Assembly: GCA_017467845.1 (NCBI GenBank)
Contig: JAFUKH010000026.1
Coordinates: forward strand, 1 to 53,674
DNA length: 53,674 bases
Reading direction: 5' to 3'
DNA from: Lachnospiraceae bacterium
GTDB taxonomy: Bacteria > Bacillota > Clostridia > Lachnospirales > Lachnospiraceae
In this document: one piece after another, positions 35,250-43,741 of the stretch
How the letters are laid out: the number at the start of each line of letters is the position of its first letter
Position numbering within the stretch: the stretch's first letter is position 1
The notes under the pieces: model-generated
Database searches by the model: none
Seen by the model: only the letters and a program-made list of their open reading frames with translations
What the model was told of the DNA's origin: nothing
Made by a program: the position numbers and the translations under genes

Positions 35250-36733
35250 TGGGAAAAGCAACAGGCTTTTTAGAGTATGAGAGATGTGAGGGAGCTGTAA
35301 TTCCCCCCTCTCAGCGAATATTAAACTTTGATGAGTTTCATAATAATCTTCCTAAGGACAGGCAGCAGTTACAGGGAGCAAGATGTATGGATTGCGGTGT
35401 TCCCTTTTGCCAGGCCGGAACCATGATTGCAGGAATGGCAACCGGTTGTCCTCTTCATAATCTTATTCCTGAAACAAATGATTTAGTTTTTCTGGGGCAA
35501 TGGGAGAAGGCCTATGAAAGACTTGAGAAGACCCACTGTTTCCCTGAATTTACTTCCAGAGTATGTCCGGCATTGTGTGAGGCAGCATGTACCTGTGGAC
35601 TCCACTGTGCTCCGGTGTCTACCAAAGAAAATGAAAGGCAGATTATTGAGTACGCTTTTGAAAATAACCTTGTAAAGCCGAATGCACCAGCGGTTCGAAC
35701 CGGCAAAACCGTGGCAATTGTAGGAAGTGGTCCTGCCGGGCTTAGCGCAGCAATGCAGCTGAACAAGAGAGGTCATAGTGTAACTGTATATGAGAGGAAT
35801 GACCGGGTCGGAGGTCTTCTTCGCTATGGTATTCCCAACATGAAGCTGGATAAGTCTGTGATTGACAGACGTGTGGAATTGATGAAGGCGTCCGGTATAG
35901 AGTTTATCTGTGGAGTAAATGTGGGCAAAGATATTTCCGGAGAGGAACTGCTGGCCCGCTATGACAGGGTAATTCTTGCAGGAGGCGCATCCAACCCACG
36001 AGATATTAAAGTACCCGGAAGAGATGCAGAAGGAATTTATTTTGCAGTAGATTTCCTTTCCGGAGTTACAAAGACCTTGTTAGATAATGATTTCGAACGT
36101 TTTCCAACAGAGCTGGCCAAGGATAAAAATGTACTGGTAATCGGTGGTGGAGACACCGGAAATGATTGTGTGGGAACGGTTATCCGTCTGGGTTGTAAGA
36201 GTGTGACCCAGCTGGAGATGATGCCAATGCCACCTATAACGAGAACTGCTTCTAATCCTTGGCCGGAGTGGCCGAAGGTCCTTAAGACGGACTACGGTCA
36301 GGAAGAGGCAATCTCTAAATTCGGTCAGGATCCGCGTATTTACCAGACCACGGTTACAGAGTTTGTGAAGAATGAAAACGGGCATTTGAAAGGGGCTAAG
36401 ATTGTATCCCTGAGACCGGAAAAGGATGAGAAAACAGGCCGCATGATTATGAAAAATGTAGAAGGATCGGAGAAGGAGATACCGGTGGATTTGGTATTGA
36501 TTGCAGCCGGCTTTTTAGGAAATGAAGAGTACGTGGCAAAGTCCTTTGGTGTGGAATTAAATGAACGGACGAATATTAAAACGGCACCGGGAATGTATAA
36601 AACCAGTGTGGAAAGAGTTTATACTGCCGGAGATATGCACAGAGGGCAGTCACTTGTGGTATGGGCTATTGCAGAAGGCAGAGAGGCTGCCAAGGCGGTA
36701 GATGAGTCTTTAATGGGGTATTCTAATCTATAG
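35249..36733 (+). CDS. gltD: Glutamate synthase, small subunit
   Basis: 494-residue Fe-S flavoprotein that passes electrons from NAD(P)H to GltB. The N-terminal region has the Cys sets C-M-D-C-G-V-P-F-C and C-P-A-L-C-E-A-A-C for 4Fe-4S clusters. The FAD motif G-S-G-P-A-G-L-S-A-A lies near residue 156 and the NADPH motif V-I-G-G-G-D-T-G-N-D-C near 297. Start ATG 35249 follows AAAGGAGG inside gltB. glnA starts after a gap of 18 nt. Confidence 0.96.
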   Translation: MGKATGFLEYERCEGAVIPPSQRILNFDEFHNNLPKDRQQLQGARCMDCGVPFCQAGTMIAGMATGCPLHNLIPETNDLVFLGQWEKAYERLEKTHCFPEFTSRVCPALCEAACTCGLHCAPVSTKENERQIIEYAFENNLVKPNAPAVRTGKTVAIVGSGPAGLSAAMQLNKRGHSVTVYERNDRVGGLLRYGIPNMKLDKSVIDRRVELMKASGIEFICGVNVGKDISGEELLARYDRVILAGGASNPRDIKVPGRDAEGIYFAVDFLSGVTKTLLDNDFERFPTELAKDKNVLVIGGGDTGNDCVGTVIRLGCKSVTQLEMMPMPPITRTASNPWPEWPKVLKTDYGQEEAISKFGQDPRIYQTTVTEFVKNENGHLKGAKIVSLRPEKDEKTGRMIMKNVEGSEKEIPVDLVLIAAGFLGNEEYVAKSFGVELNERTNIKTAPGMYKTSVERVYTAGDMHRGQSLVVWAIAEGREAAKAVDESLMGYSNL

Positions 36734-36751
36734 GTGAGAGAGGTATATGAG

Positions 36752-38038
36752 ATGACAAAGAAAGGAATTTTGGAGATTATAGAGCAGGAGGATGTGGAAT
36801 TTATACGCCTGCAATTTACGGATATGTTTGGAAATCTGAAGAATGTGGCTGTGACCGCAGGACAGCTTGAGAGAGTATTGGAAAATAAGCATGTGTTTGA
36901 GTGCTCGGCTCTTTTCGATGGACTGTTACCTTGTGAAGATGACATGTATCTGTATCCTGATCCGGAAACCTTCGTGTTTCTGCCATGGAGACCTCAACAA
37001 GGCAAGGTAGCGAGGCTTCTGTGCGATGTGTACAAGGAGGATGGAACTCCATGCGCACTAAATCCCAGAACAATTTTAAAAAGGGTTTTGGCCGAGGCGA
37101 AAATGAAGGGATACGAGTTCTTTGTGGATCCGGAGTGTGAATTCTTCCTGTTCCATACGGATGATAACGGGATTCCTACAACCTTGAGCCATGAGAAGGC
37201 AGGATATATGGATGTGGGGCCTATTGACCTGGGTGAGAATGCAAGGCGTGATATGGTGCTTACCTTGGAGGAGATGGGATTTGAGATAGAATCCTCTCAT
37301 CATGAGAAAGCACCCGCCCAGCATGAGATTGACTTCAGAGAGGGTCCGGCACTTACCATTGCGGATTCTATCGTAACTTTTCGAAGTGCAGTACGCTCTA
37401 TCGCAAAGCGTTTTGGGCTGCATGCTACCTTTATGCCAAAGCCCAAGAAGGGTGTGGCCGGCTCAGGCATGCATATGAAAATCTCTGTTTACAAGGATGG
37501 AAGAAATATTTTTAACTCTGATTCAAAAGATGCATGTGATGAGGCAAAATGGTTTATGGGCGGAATTATGGAGCATGCGGGGGCATTATGTGCCATCACC
37601 AATCCCCTTGTGAATTCCTATAAACGTCTTCATTCAGGCTTTGAGGCGCCGGAGGATATTACATGGGCAAAGAAGAATAAAAATACGCTCATTCGTCTTC
37701 ACGAAAGACGAGGAGAGGAGACGAAAATCGAGCTGCGCTTCCCGGACGCAGCAGCCAATCCTTATCTGGCGATCGCAGCATGTGTTGTGGCAGGCTTAGA
37801 AGGTATTGAAAAACAGATTTCTCCCGGAGAAATGGCAGGAGTGTCCAATGAGGTACCTAAGCAGCTTCCCGGCACTCTGTGGGAGGCACTGCAATACTTT
37901 GAAAAGGATAGCTTACTGGAACAGACATTGGGGCAGGAGTTTGTTTCTATTTACCATAGAGCAAAGCTGGCAGAGTGGAACGAATATATGGAAGCGGTTT
38001 CCGAGTGGGAAGTAGAGAAGTATCTTTATAAAATTTAG
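36752..38038 (+). CDS. glnA: Glutamine synthetase type I
   Basis: 428 residues. GSI motifs are visible: D-P-E-C-E-F-F-L-F near residue 131, A-P-A-Q-H-E-I-D-F near 188, G-S-G-M-H-M-K-I-S near 235, N-S-Y-K-R-L near 288 and R-F-P-D-A-A-A-N-P-Y near 330. The adenylylation-loop tyrosine of GSI-beta is not seen, as expected for GSI-alpha of Bacillota, which is feedback-controlled. ATG 36752 has AGAGAGG upstream; a GTG at 36734 is the codon right after gltD but lacks an SD. The ANTAR gene follows 12 nt later, an arrangement known from clostridia (glnA-nitR). Confidence 0.94.
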   Translation: MTKKGILEIIEQEDVEFIRLQFTDMFGNLKNVAVTAGQLERVLENKHVFECSALFDGLLPCEDDMYLYPDPETFVFLPWRPQQGKVARLLCDVYKEDGTPCALNPRTILKRVLAEAKMKGYEFFVDPECEFFLFHTDDNGIPTTLSHEKAGYMDVGPIDLGENARRDMVLTLEEMGFEIESSHHEKAPAQHEIDFREGPALTIADSIVTFRSAVRSIAKRFGLHATFMPKPKKGVAGSGMHMKISVYKDGRNIFNSDSKDACDEAKWFMGGIMEHAGALCAITNPLVNSYKRLHSGFEAPEDITWAKKNKNTLIRLHERRGEETKIELRFPDAAANPYLAIAACVVAGLEGIEKQISPGEMAGVSNEVPKQLPGTLWEALQYFEKDSLLEQTLGQEFVSIYHRAKLAEWNEYMEAVSEWEVEKYLYKI

Positions 38039-38050
38039 CGAGGTAGTCTG

Positions 38051-38596
38051 ATGAGTAGCATTATTGTGGCGATGCCCAAGGTTGATGATGCGAAAAAAAT
38101 TGCAAATATCCTGCGGGCACGTGGAATGAGCAGAGTAGAAACCTGTACCACCGGGGCCGCAATTCTTTCCAGAGTTCATCAACTGGACTATGGTGTTGTC
38201 ATCTGTACAAAAAGTATTAAGGATATGCACTGTAATGAGCTGGTGACCAGCCTGCCGGATTATTTTGAGCTACTTTTGCTTGCTTCCAGAGAGGGCTTGG
38301 AATATTGTCCACCCAATGTGGTAACTGTAGCGATGCCCTTTAAAGTATCGGATTTAGTCAGCTCTGTGGAGATGATTTTAGGACAGCTGGAGCATCGTAT
38401 CCGAAGAGATAAGAGAAAACCTAAAATACGTAGTAAGGAAGAGCAGGATTGCATCAATAAGGCCAAGATGCTCCTGATGGAACGCAACAATATGACGGAG
38501 CAGGAGGCATTTCGTTATATTCAAAAAAGCAGTATGGATTCCGGCACCAATATGCTGGAAATGGCACAGATGATATTGTTATTGCAGAGTGAATAA
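38051..38596 (+). CDS. ANTAR-domain antiterminator with pseudo-receiver
   Basis: 181-residue RNA-binding regulator of the AmiR/NasR/NitR type. Residues 1-115 follow a receiver fold, but where the phosphorylated Asp should be the sequence reads V-V-I-C-T-K-S; the acid pair V-D-D-A and the conserved Lys in M-P-F-K remain. Residues 125-178 are the three-helix ANTAR domain (C-I-N-K-A-K-M-L-L-M-E-R-N-N-M-T-E-Q-E-A, F-R-Y-I-Q-K). ANTAR proteins bind hairpins with hexaloops and stop terminators from forming. Such hairpins occur in five leaders in this window. Since phosphorylation looks impossible, the signal may be glutamine synthetase or a metabolite (inference). SD GCGAGGTAG lies upstream. Confidence 0.88.
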   Translation: MSSIIVAMPKVDDAKKIANILRARGMSRVETCTTGAAILSRVHQLDYGVVICTKSIKDMHCNELVTSLPDYFELLLLASREGLEYCPPNVVTVAMPFKVSDLVSSVEMILGQLEHRIRRDKRKPKIRSKEEQDCINKAKMLLMERNNMTEQEAFRYIQKSSMDSGTNMLEMAQMILLLQSE

Positions 38597-38635
38597 AGAA
38601 GATTGTCTGTTGCAAAATGTGAATGTTGTGAAAGA

Positions 38636-39127
38636 GAATGTTGTGTGGGGAATAATCCCCCTACGTTTGCATGGCTTAGAAAAAATGCGTAGTGAACTGC
38701 GTTTTATGATTAGTTCATGTCTGTTCGAGCTTCGAGCAAAATAAAAGAACTGTTCGTCTACAATAAGAAACAATAAAACTCTGAAAAATTAGAATAAGAT
38801 CTACTTTTCAGAGTTTTATTATTTCTTTTGTATCCGGACAGTTCTTTCATTTTGTCGAAGACGCGCCCCGACACGAACGGTCACGCAGTTCCCTACTTTG
38901 GAAATTTCTACGCACTTTCTCTAAGCTTACAAATACAGAGACAAAATCCCAAACGAGAGCCGGCTACAAAGTTCTTCTATGGGAATCCGCCTAATATGCG
39001 GACCGATAGCAGAGTGTCTAACCTTGGAAAAACACAACAAATCGAGGAACACAATGGTAGCTTTGTGAAATTCCAGCATTTTTGAACAGTCTGCAAACGT
39101 AGGGGAGTTACTCCCCACACAACATTC
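38636..39127. repeat. Long imperfect inverted repeat with 36-bp ends
   Basis: The outer ends 38636-38671 and 39092-39127 are inverted copies with three mismatches (start GAATGTTGTGTGGGGA). Further pairs follow inward: GTGAACTGCGT-like and AAAGAACTGT-like segments match on both arms down to the central hairpin at 38772-38820. The right arm carries about 190 extra nt (38930-39091). No transposase frame and no flanking target duplication are seen. The element fills the gap between the convergent glnA-ANTAR and carB genes. Confidence 0.6.
38772..38820. terminator. Bidirectional terminator at the centre of the inverted repeat
   Basis: AATAAAACTCTGAAAA (38772-38787) pairs perfectly over 16 bp with TTTTCAGAGTTTTATT (38805-38820). 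T-rich on both strands, so it can end both the glnA-ANTAR and the carAB transcripts. Confidence 0.7.
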
Positions 39128-39169
39128 CCCACAATCAATGCTTGTACTTGCAACAGCTTCTTCTTTATT

Positions 39170-42100
39170 CTACAGTGAACAGATGTCGACCAGGGATGCT
39201 CTGTCAGGTGTGAAGTCCTGTTTTAGGAGCTTTACAAGGGCAAGGGCGGTATCCAAGCTGGTTAAGCAGGGAATACCAAGCTCTACGCTTTTTCGCCTGA
39301 TTTTGACGCTGTCACGTCTTGGTGAGCGTCCCTTGGCGGAGGTGGATACAATGTAGCTCAGCTTACCGCTTTCTAAGAGGGACATGGTATTCTGATCGGA
39401 CTCATGTATCTTAAATACTTTGGTGGCATTAATTCCTGCTTCACGGAGTACCCGGGCGGTTCCTTCCGTTGCATAAATGTGGAAGCCCAGATCCGCAAAA
39501 TGCGTTCCGATTTCTGCGATTTCATCCTTGTCAGAATCTCGTACGGTAAGAAGTACGCCACCCTGCTTTTGCAGCGTATATCCGGCACCTATGAGACCTT
39601 TATACAGTGCTTCCGATAGGGTAGGGGCAATACCTAACACTTCTCCGGTAGATTTCATTTCCGGTCCCAGCATGGTGTCTAAGCCTGACAGCTTTTCAAA
39701 GGAGAAGACCGGAACCTTTATTGCGGTATGGGCTGCTGTTTTATAAAGTCCTGTGCCGTAGGGCATATCTCTTAATTTCTCACCAAGCATAACTCTTGTA
39801 GCAATATCAATCATAGGGACTCCGGTAACCTTGCTAAGGTAGGGCACGGTACGGGAGGAACGTGGGTTGACTTCAATGACATAAATCTGGTTACCACTAT
39901 ACACGTACTGAATGTTAATCAGTCCTTTGGTGTGTAAGGCCAGTGCCAGCCTGGTGGAATAGTCCACCAGCTTGTCTTTCTGGGATGGACTTAAGTTCCA
40001 TGCAGGATAAACGGCAATGGAGTCACCGGAGTGGATTCCGGCACGGTCAATGTGTTCCATGATGCCGGGAATCAGCACATTCTCACCATCGCAAATGGCG
40101 TCCACCTCAAGCTCAGTACCCATCATGTATTTATCGATGAGGACAATGTTGCCTTCCATATTGGAAAGGATAATATGCATATACTCCTGCACATCTGCAT
40201 CAGAGAAAGCGATAATCATGTTCTGTCCTCCAAGTACATAGGAAGGGCGCAGGAGTACCGGATATCCCAGCTCGTTAGCTGCGGTCAGGGCTTCCTCGGT
40301 GGTGCGAACGGTGGTTCCTTTAGGCTGCTTGATATGAAGACTTGTTAAAAGTGCCTCAAAGCGTCCGCGGTCTTCCGCAGCATCAATACTGTCTGCAGGC
40401 GTTCCCAGAATGGGGATATTATTGTCAGAAAGCCACTTGGTCAGCCTAATGGCAGTCTGACCGCCGAAAGCAACTACACAGCCTATGGGCTTTTCGATAG
40501 CAATAATATCTGCCACATCCTCCGGAGTAAGCGGTTCAAAATATAATCTGTCGGCCGTGTTGAAATCCGTAGAGACCGTCTCCGGATTGTTATTTACAAT
40601 GACAACCTCATATCCTGCGTTTTTCAGTGACCATACGCAGTGTACGGAAGCATAGTCAAACTCAATGCCCTGCCCGATACGAATGGGGCCGGAGCCGAAT
40701 ACCATTACCACAGGCTTGCGGGCCGGTAGGCTTTCCAGGAATGGGGTAGCTTCATCCTCTTCATCGTAGGTTGAGTAAAAATAAGGGGTCTGGGCATCGA
40801 ATTCTGCACCACAGGTATCTACCATTTTGTAAGAATATGGAAGTCTTTCAAAGGTGGCAATTCCGCTGAGTTTCTTAATACATTTATCGGTAAAACCGTT
40901 CCGCTTTAGGTCTCGGATGGTTGCGGCATCAAGCTTTGTGGAAGTTGTCAGCATTTTCTCCAGCTCGCATAGATGCCTAAGCTTGGCCAAAAACCACTCA
41001 TCCACCATGGTCTGATCATGAAGTTGTGCAATACTGATTCCACGATACAGGGCTTCGTACAGCGCAAAAATTCTCTGGTCATCCTTTTCATCTATTTTTT
41101 CTGAAAGGTCAAATGATGAAAGGGTGCGGAGCTGCTCATCCGCTAAAAAGTCATGAGAAATCTCAGCTCCTCTCACTGCCTTTAACAGAGCTTCTTCAAA
41201 GCACCTTCCGATGGCCATAACCTCACCGGTAGCCTTCATCTGGGTACCCAGCTTTCGGGAAGCGTAGACGAATTTATCGAAGGGCCATTTGGGGAATTTA
41301 ACCACTACATAGTCTAAAGTAGGTTCAAAACAGGCTTTTGTTTTACCGGTAATTTCATTGGAGATTTCGTCCATTCGGTAGCCAATAGCAATTTTTGCAG
41401 CAACTCGGGCGATAGGGTATCCGGTAGCCTTGCTTGCCAGTGCAGAAGAGCGGGATACACGGGGATTCACCTCGATGACTGCATATTCAAAGCTTTCCGG
41501 GTGAAGGGCAAATTGTACATTACAGCCACCTTCGATCCCCATGGCACTAATGATATGCAGGGCTGCGCTTCGAAGCATTTGATATTCTTTATCGGCAAGA
41601 GTCTGAGCAGGTGCTACAACGATGGAATCACCTGTGTGGATGCCCACCGGGTCAAAGTTTTCCATGGAGCAGATGGTGATTACATTTCCTGCGCTGTCCC
41701 GCATTACCTCAAATTCGATTTCCTTCCAGCCGGAAATACATTTCTCTACCAGAATCTGATGGATGGGAGACTGGCGAAGACCGGAGGAGGCAATTTCGCG
41801 AAGTTCTTCCTCATTATCTGCAATGCCGCCACCACTGCCACCTAGGGTGAAGGCAGGGCGAACGATGATAGGATAGCCTACAGTTTTGGCAAAGTATAGT
41901 GCCCCATCCAGAGTTGTGGTAACGGTAGAGGGGATGGTAGGCTCCTTGATTGCAGCCATAGTATCCTTGAAAATCTGGCGGTCTTCTGCTTTATCAATGG
42001 TTTCGGGGCTGGCACCAAGGAGGGTAACGCCCTCTTTTTCCAGAAAACCTTCCTTTGCCAGCTGCATGGACAGGGTGAGCCCGGTCTGACCGCCAAGGGT

Positions 42101-42364
42101 AGATAAAATGCTGTCCGGCTTTTCTTTTTGAATGATTCTCTTTAGGAAATCCAGTGTTAACGGTTCAATATATACATGGTCTGCCATAGCAGAATCCGTC
42201 ATGATGGTAGCCGGATTGGAATTGACCAGTACAACCTCCAGTCCTTCTTCTTTTAGGGCGCGGCAGGCCTGGGTTCCGGCGTAGTCAAATTCAGCGGCCT
42301 GACCGATGATAATGGGACCGGAGCCGATAACAAGTACTTTTTTCAGATTTGGATTTAGTGGCAT
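39170..42364 (-). CDS. carB: Carbamoyl-phosphate synthase, large subunit
   Basis: 1064 residues, full length. Two homologous ATP-grasp halves are present: V-L-V-I-G-S-G-P-I-I-I-G-Q-A-A-E-F-D-Y-A-G at the N-terminus and V-M-V-F-G-S-G-P-I-R-I-G-Q-G-I-E-F-D-Y near residue 550. A C-terminal allosteric MGS-like domain follows. It makes carbamoyl phosphate for pyrimidine and arginine synthesis using ammonia passed from CarA. The start at 42364 overlaps the end of carA by 10 nt. Confidence 0.96.
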   Translation of the reverse strand: MPLNPNLKKVLVIGSGPIIIGQAAEFDYAGTQACRALKEEGLEVVLVNSNPATIMTDSAMADHVYIEPLTLDFLKRIIQKEKPDSILSTLGGQTGLTLSMQLAKEGFLEKEGVTLLGASPETIDKAEDRQIFKDTMAAIKEPTIPSTVTTTLDGALYFAKTVGYPIIVRPAFTLGGSGGGIADNEEELREIASSGLRQSPIHQILVEKCISGWKEIEFEVMRDSAGNVITICSMENFDPVGIHTGDSIVVAPAQTLADKEYQMLRSAALHIISAMGIEGGCNVQFALHPESFEYAVIEVNPRVSRSSALASKATGYPIARVAAKIAIGYRMDEISNEITGKTKACFEPTLDYVVVKFPKWPFDKFVYASRKLGTQMKATGEVMAIGRCFEEALLKAVRGAEISHDFLADEQLRTLSSFDLSEKIDEKDDQRIFALYEALYRGISIAQLHDQTMVDEWFLAKLRHLCELEKMLTTSTKLDAATIRDLKRNGFTDKCIKKLSGIATFERLPYSYKMVDTCGAEFDAQTPYFYSTYDEEDEATPFLESLPARKPVVMVFGSGPIRIGQGIEFDYASVHCVWSLKNAGYEVVIVNNNPETVSTDFNTADRLYFEPLTPEDVADIIAIEKPIGCVVAFGGQTAIRLTKWLSDNNIPILGTPADSIDAAEDRGRFEALLTSLHIKQPKGTTVRTTEEALTAANELGYPVLLRPSYVLGGQNMIIAFSDADVQEYMHIILSNMEGNIVLIDKYMMGTELEVDAICDGENVLIPGIMEHIDRAGIHSGDSIAVYPAWNLSPSQKDKLVDYSTRLALALHTKGLINIQYVYSGNQIYVIEVNPRSSRTVPYLSKVTGVPMIDIATRVMLGEKLRDMPYGTGLYKTAAHTAIKVPVFSFEKLSGLDTMLGPEMKSTGEVLGIAPTLSEALYKGLIGAGYTLQKQGGVLLTVRDSDKDEIAEIGTHFADLGFHIYATEGTARVLREAGINATKVFKIHESDQNTMSLLESGKLSYIVSTSAKGRSPRRDSVKIRRKSVELGIPCLTSLDTALALVKLLKQDFTPDRASLVDICSL

Positions 42365-43449
42365 ACGCTACCTCCTTTTTTTATCAAGTTGACAAATTTT
42401 TGAAAGAGAAACTCTGTGTCGTGAGGACCGCCGCAGGCCTCCGGATGGAACTGTACGGAAAATCCGGGAAAGTCTTTATAAATCAGTCCTTCACAGGTAT
42501 TGTCATTCAGATTCAGAAAGGAAATTTCTGCACCAGCCGGCAAGGCATCGCATCTTACCGCATAGCCGTGGTTCTGGCTGGTGATGTATACTTTTCCGGT
42601 CTCGGTATCCTGTACCGGTTGATTGGCACCGCGGTGACCATATTTTAGCTTTTCTGTGTCACCTCCATTAGCAAGAGCAAGAAGTTGATGCCCCAGGCAG
42701 ATGCCGAAGATAGGGATATGGAAGGAACATAGCTTACGTAATTCCTCAATAATCTGTACATTTTCCTTTGGATTACCGGGGCCATTGCTGAGCATGATGC
42801 CATCCGGGTTTAATGCCAGAATATCCTCGCAGGTTGCAGTAGATGGAACCACTGTGATACACATTCCCAGGCTATGAAGCTTTCGTTGTATATTTTCCTT
42901 GGCACCGAAATCCCAAAGGACTACGCGTGGACCCGGGAGGCCGGTGGTGATTTCGTAGGATTCATTACAGGAAACGGCTGACACGGCATTTGTTACCTGA
43001 AATTCAGATAGAGAAGTGGCAGCTTCCTGACTTGGGCAGGAAAGGGATAGTCTGCCGTTCATAACTCCCTTTGTGCGAATCTTCTTTGTGAGGGCGCGTG
43101 TGTCGATATCATAGATTCCGGGGATATTTTGCTCTTTGAGAAATGAATCAAGGTCTGATTTGCAGCGAAAATTAGAGGGAGAATCGCATAAATTGCGGAC
43201 AATGTAGGCACTCAAATGTACCTTCTTACTTTCAAAATCTGCGGAGGAGATGCCATAGTTACCTATTAAGGGAAAGGTTTGAACTACCATCTGACCATAA
43301 TAGCTGGGGTCAGTAAGTGTTTCCACATACCCGGTCATTGCTGTGGTAAAAACAACTTCTGCAATCACATCGCCCTTTGGCACTGCACCAAAATGCTTTC
43401 CTTGAAAGATGGAACCATCTTCCAACTGTAAATAAATGTTTTCGCTCAT
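42355..43449 (-). CDS. carA: Carbamoyl-phosphate synthase, small subunit
   Basis: 364-residue glutaminase subunit. The catalytic Cys lies in F-G-I-C-L-G-H-Q near residue 250 and the partner His in Q-F-H-P-E-A near 333. The N-terminal domain starts Y-L-Q-L-E-D-G-S-I-F-Q-G. SD AGAAAGGA lies before the ATG at 43449. The gene is divergent from asnB and has its own attenuator leader, so pyrimidine/arginine precursor supply is tied to the same predicted RNA control as glnN and asnB. Confidence 0.96.
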   Translation of the reverse strand: MSENIYLQLEDGSIFQGKHFGAVPKGDVIAEVVFTTAMTGYVETLTDPSYYGQMVVQTFPLIGNYGISSADFESKKVHLSAYIVRNLCDSPSNFRCKSDLDSFLKEQNIPGIYDIDTRALTKKIRTKGVMNGRLSLSCPSQEAATSLSEFQVTNAVSAVSCNESYEITTGLPGPRVVLWDFGAKENIQRKLHSLGMCITVVPSTATCEDILALNPDGIMLSNGPGNPKENVQIIEELRKLCSFHIPIFGICLGHQLLALANGGDTEKLKYGHRGANQPVQDTETGKVYITSQNHGYAVRCDALPAGAEISFLNLNDNTCEGLIYKDFPGFSVQFHPEACGGPHDTEFLFQKFVNLIKKGGSVCH

Positions 43450-43483
43450 AATCTTTGTCCTTTCTGTTAATTGCTAAAAAAAG

Positions 43484-43527
43484 AAAAAGCGCCCAAGAGT
43501 GAAGTACACTCCTGAACGCCTTTGTTC
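43484..43527 (-). promoter_or_regulatory. Attenuator with hexaloop hairpin, carAB leader
   Basis: On the minus strand GAAC-AAAGGC-GTTC (43527-43514) has loop A1 and G4. It overlaps the terminator 5' arm (43520-43507), which pairs with CACTCTTGGGCGC (43501-43489) before TTTTT. The stem differs from the other leaders (GAAC/GTTC in place of GAC/GTC) but still pairs. Confidence 0.7.
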
Positions 43528-43535
43528 TTTGACGT

Positions 43536-43564
43536 ATTCTAGCACCGGAAAAAACATTCGTCAA
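43536..43564 (-). promoter_or_regulatory. carA promoter
   Basis: TTGACG (43564-43559), 17-nt spacer, TAGAAT (43541-43536) on the minus strand. The predicted start leaves only a few bases before the hexaloop hairpin. Confidence 0.65.
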
Positions 43565-43579
43565 TACTGAAAAAAATTC

Positions 43580-43608
43580 TTTACAAATTTCCTGAAAGGG
43601 GATAAACT
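43580..43608 (+). promoter_or_regulatory. asnB promoter
   Basis: TTTACA (43580-43585), 17-nt spacer, TAAACT (43603-43608). Back to back with the carA promoter. Confidence 0.6.
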
Positions 43609-43618
43609 AGGCTCGTGA

Positions 43619-43669
43619 GACAAAGGCGTCAAATTTCCGGGACACGGAGTATTTGGCGCTTTTTATATT
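43619..43669 (+). promoter_or_regulatory. First attenuator with hexaloop hairpin, asnB leader
   Basis: GAC-AAAGGC-GTC (43619-43630; loop A1, G4) overlaps the terminator GCGTCAAAT (43626-43634) / ATTTGGCGC (43651-43659), then TTTTT. Confidence 0.68.
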
Positions 43670-43675
43670 TTAGCG

Positions 43676-43720
43676 GACAAAGGGGTCAGAGGATGCTTTA
43701 TGCATTTTTTGACCCTTTTT
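43676..43720 (+). promoter_or_regulatory. Second attenuator with hexaloop hairpin, asnB leader
   Basis: GAC-AAAGGG-GTC (43676-43687; loop A1, G4) overlaps the terminator 5' arm GGGTCA (43683-43688), pairing with TGACCC (43710-43715), with GATGC/GCAT inside and TTTTT after. The asnB SD GAGGAGG follows. Confidence 0.66.
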
Positions 43721-43741
43721 ACGTTTTGAGGAGGTTTTATT

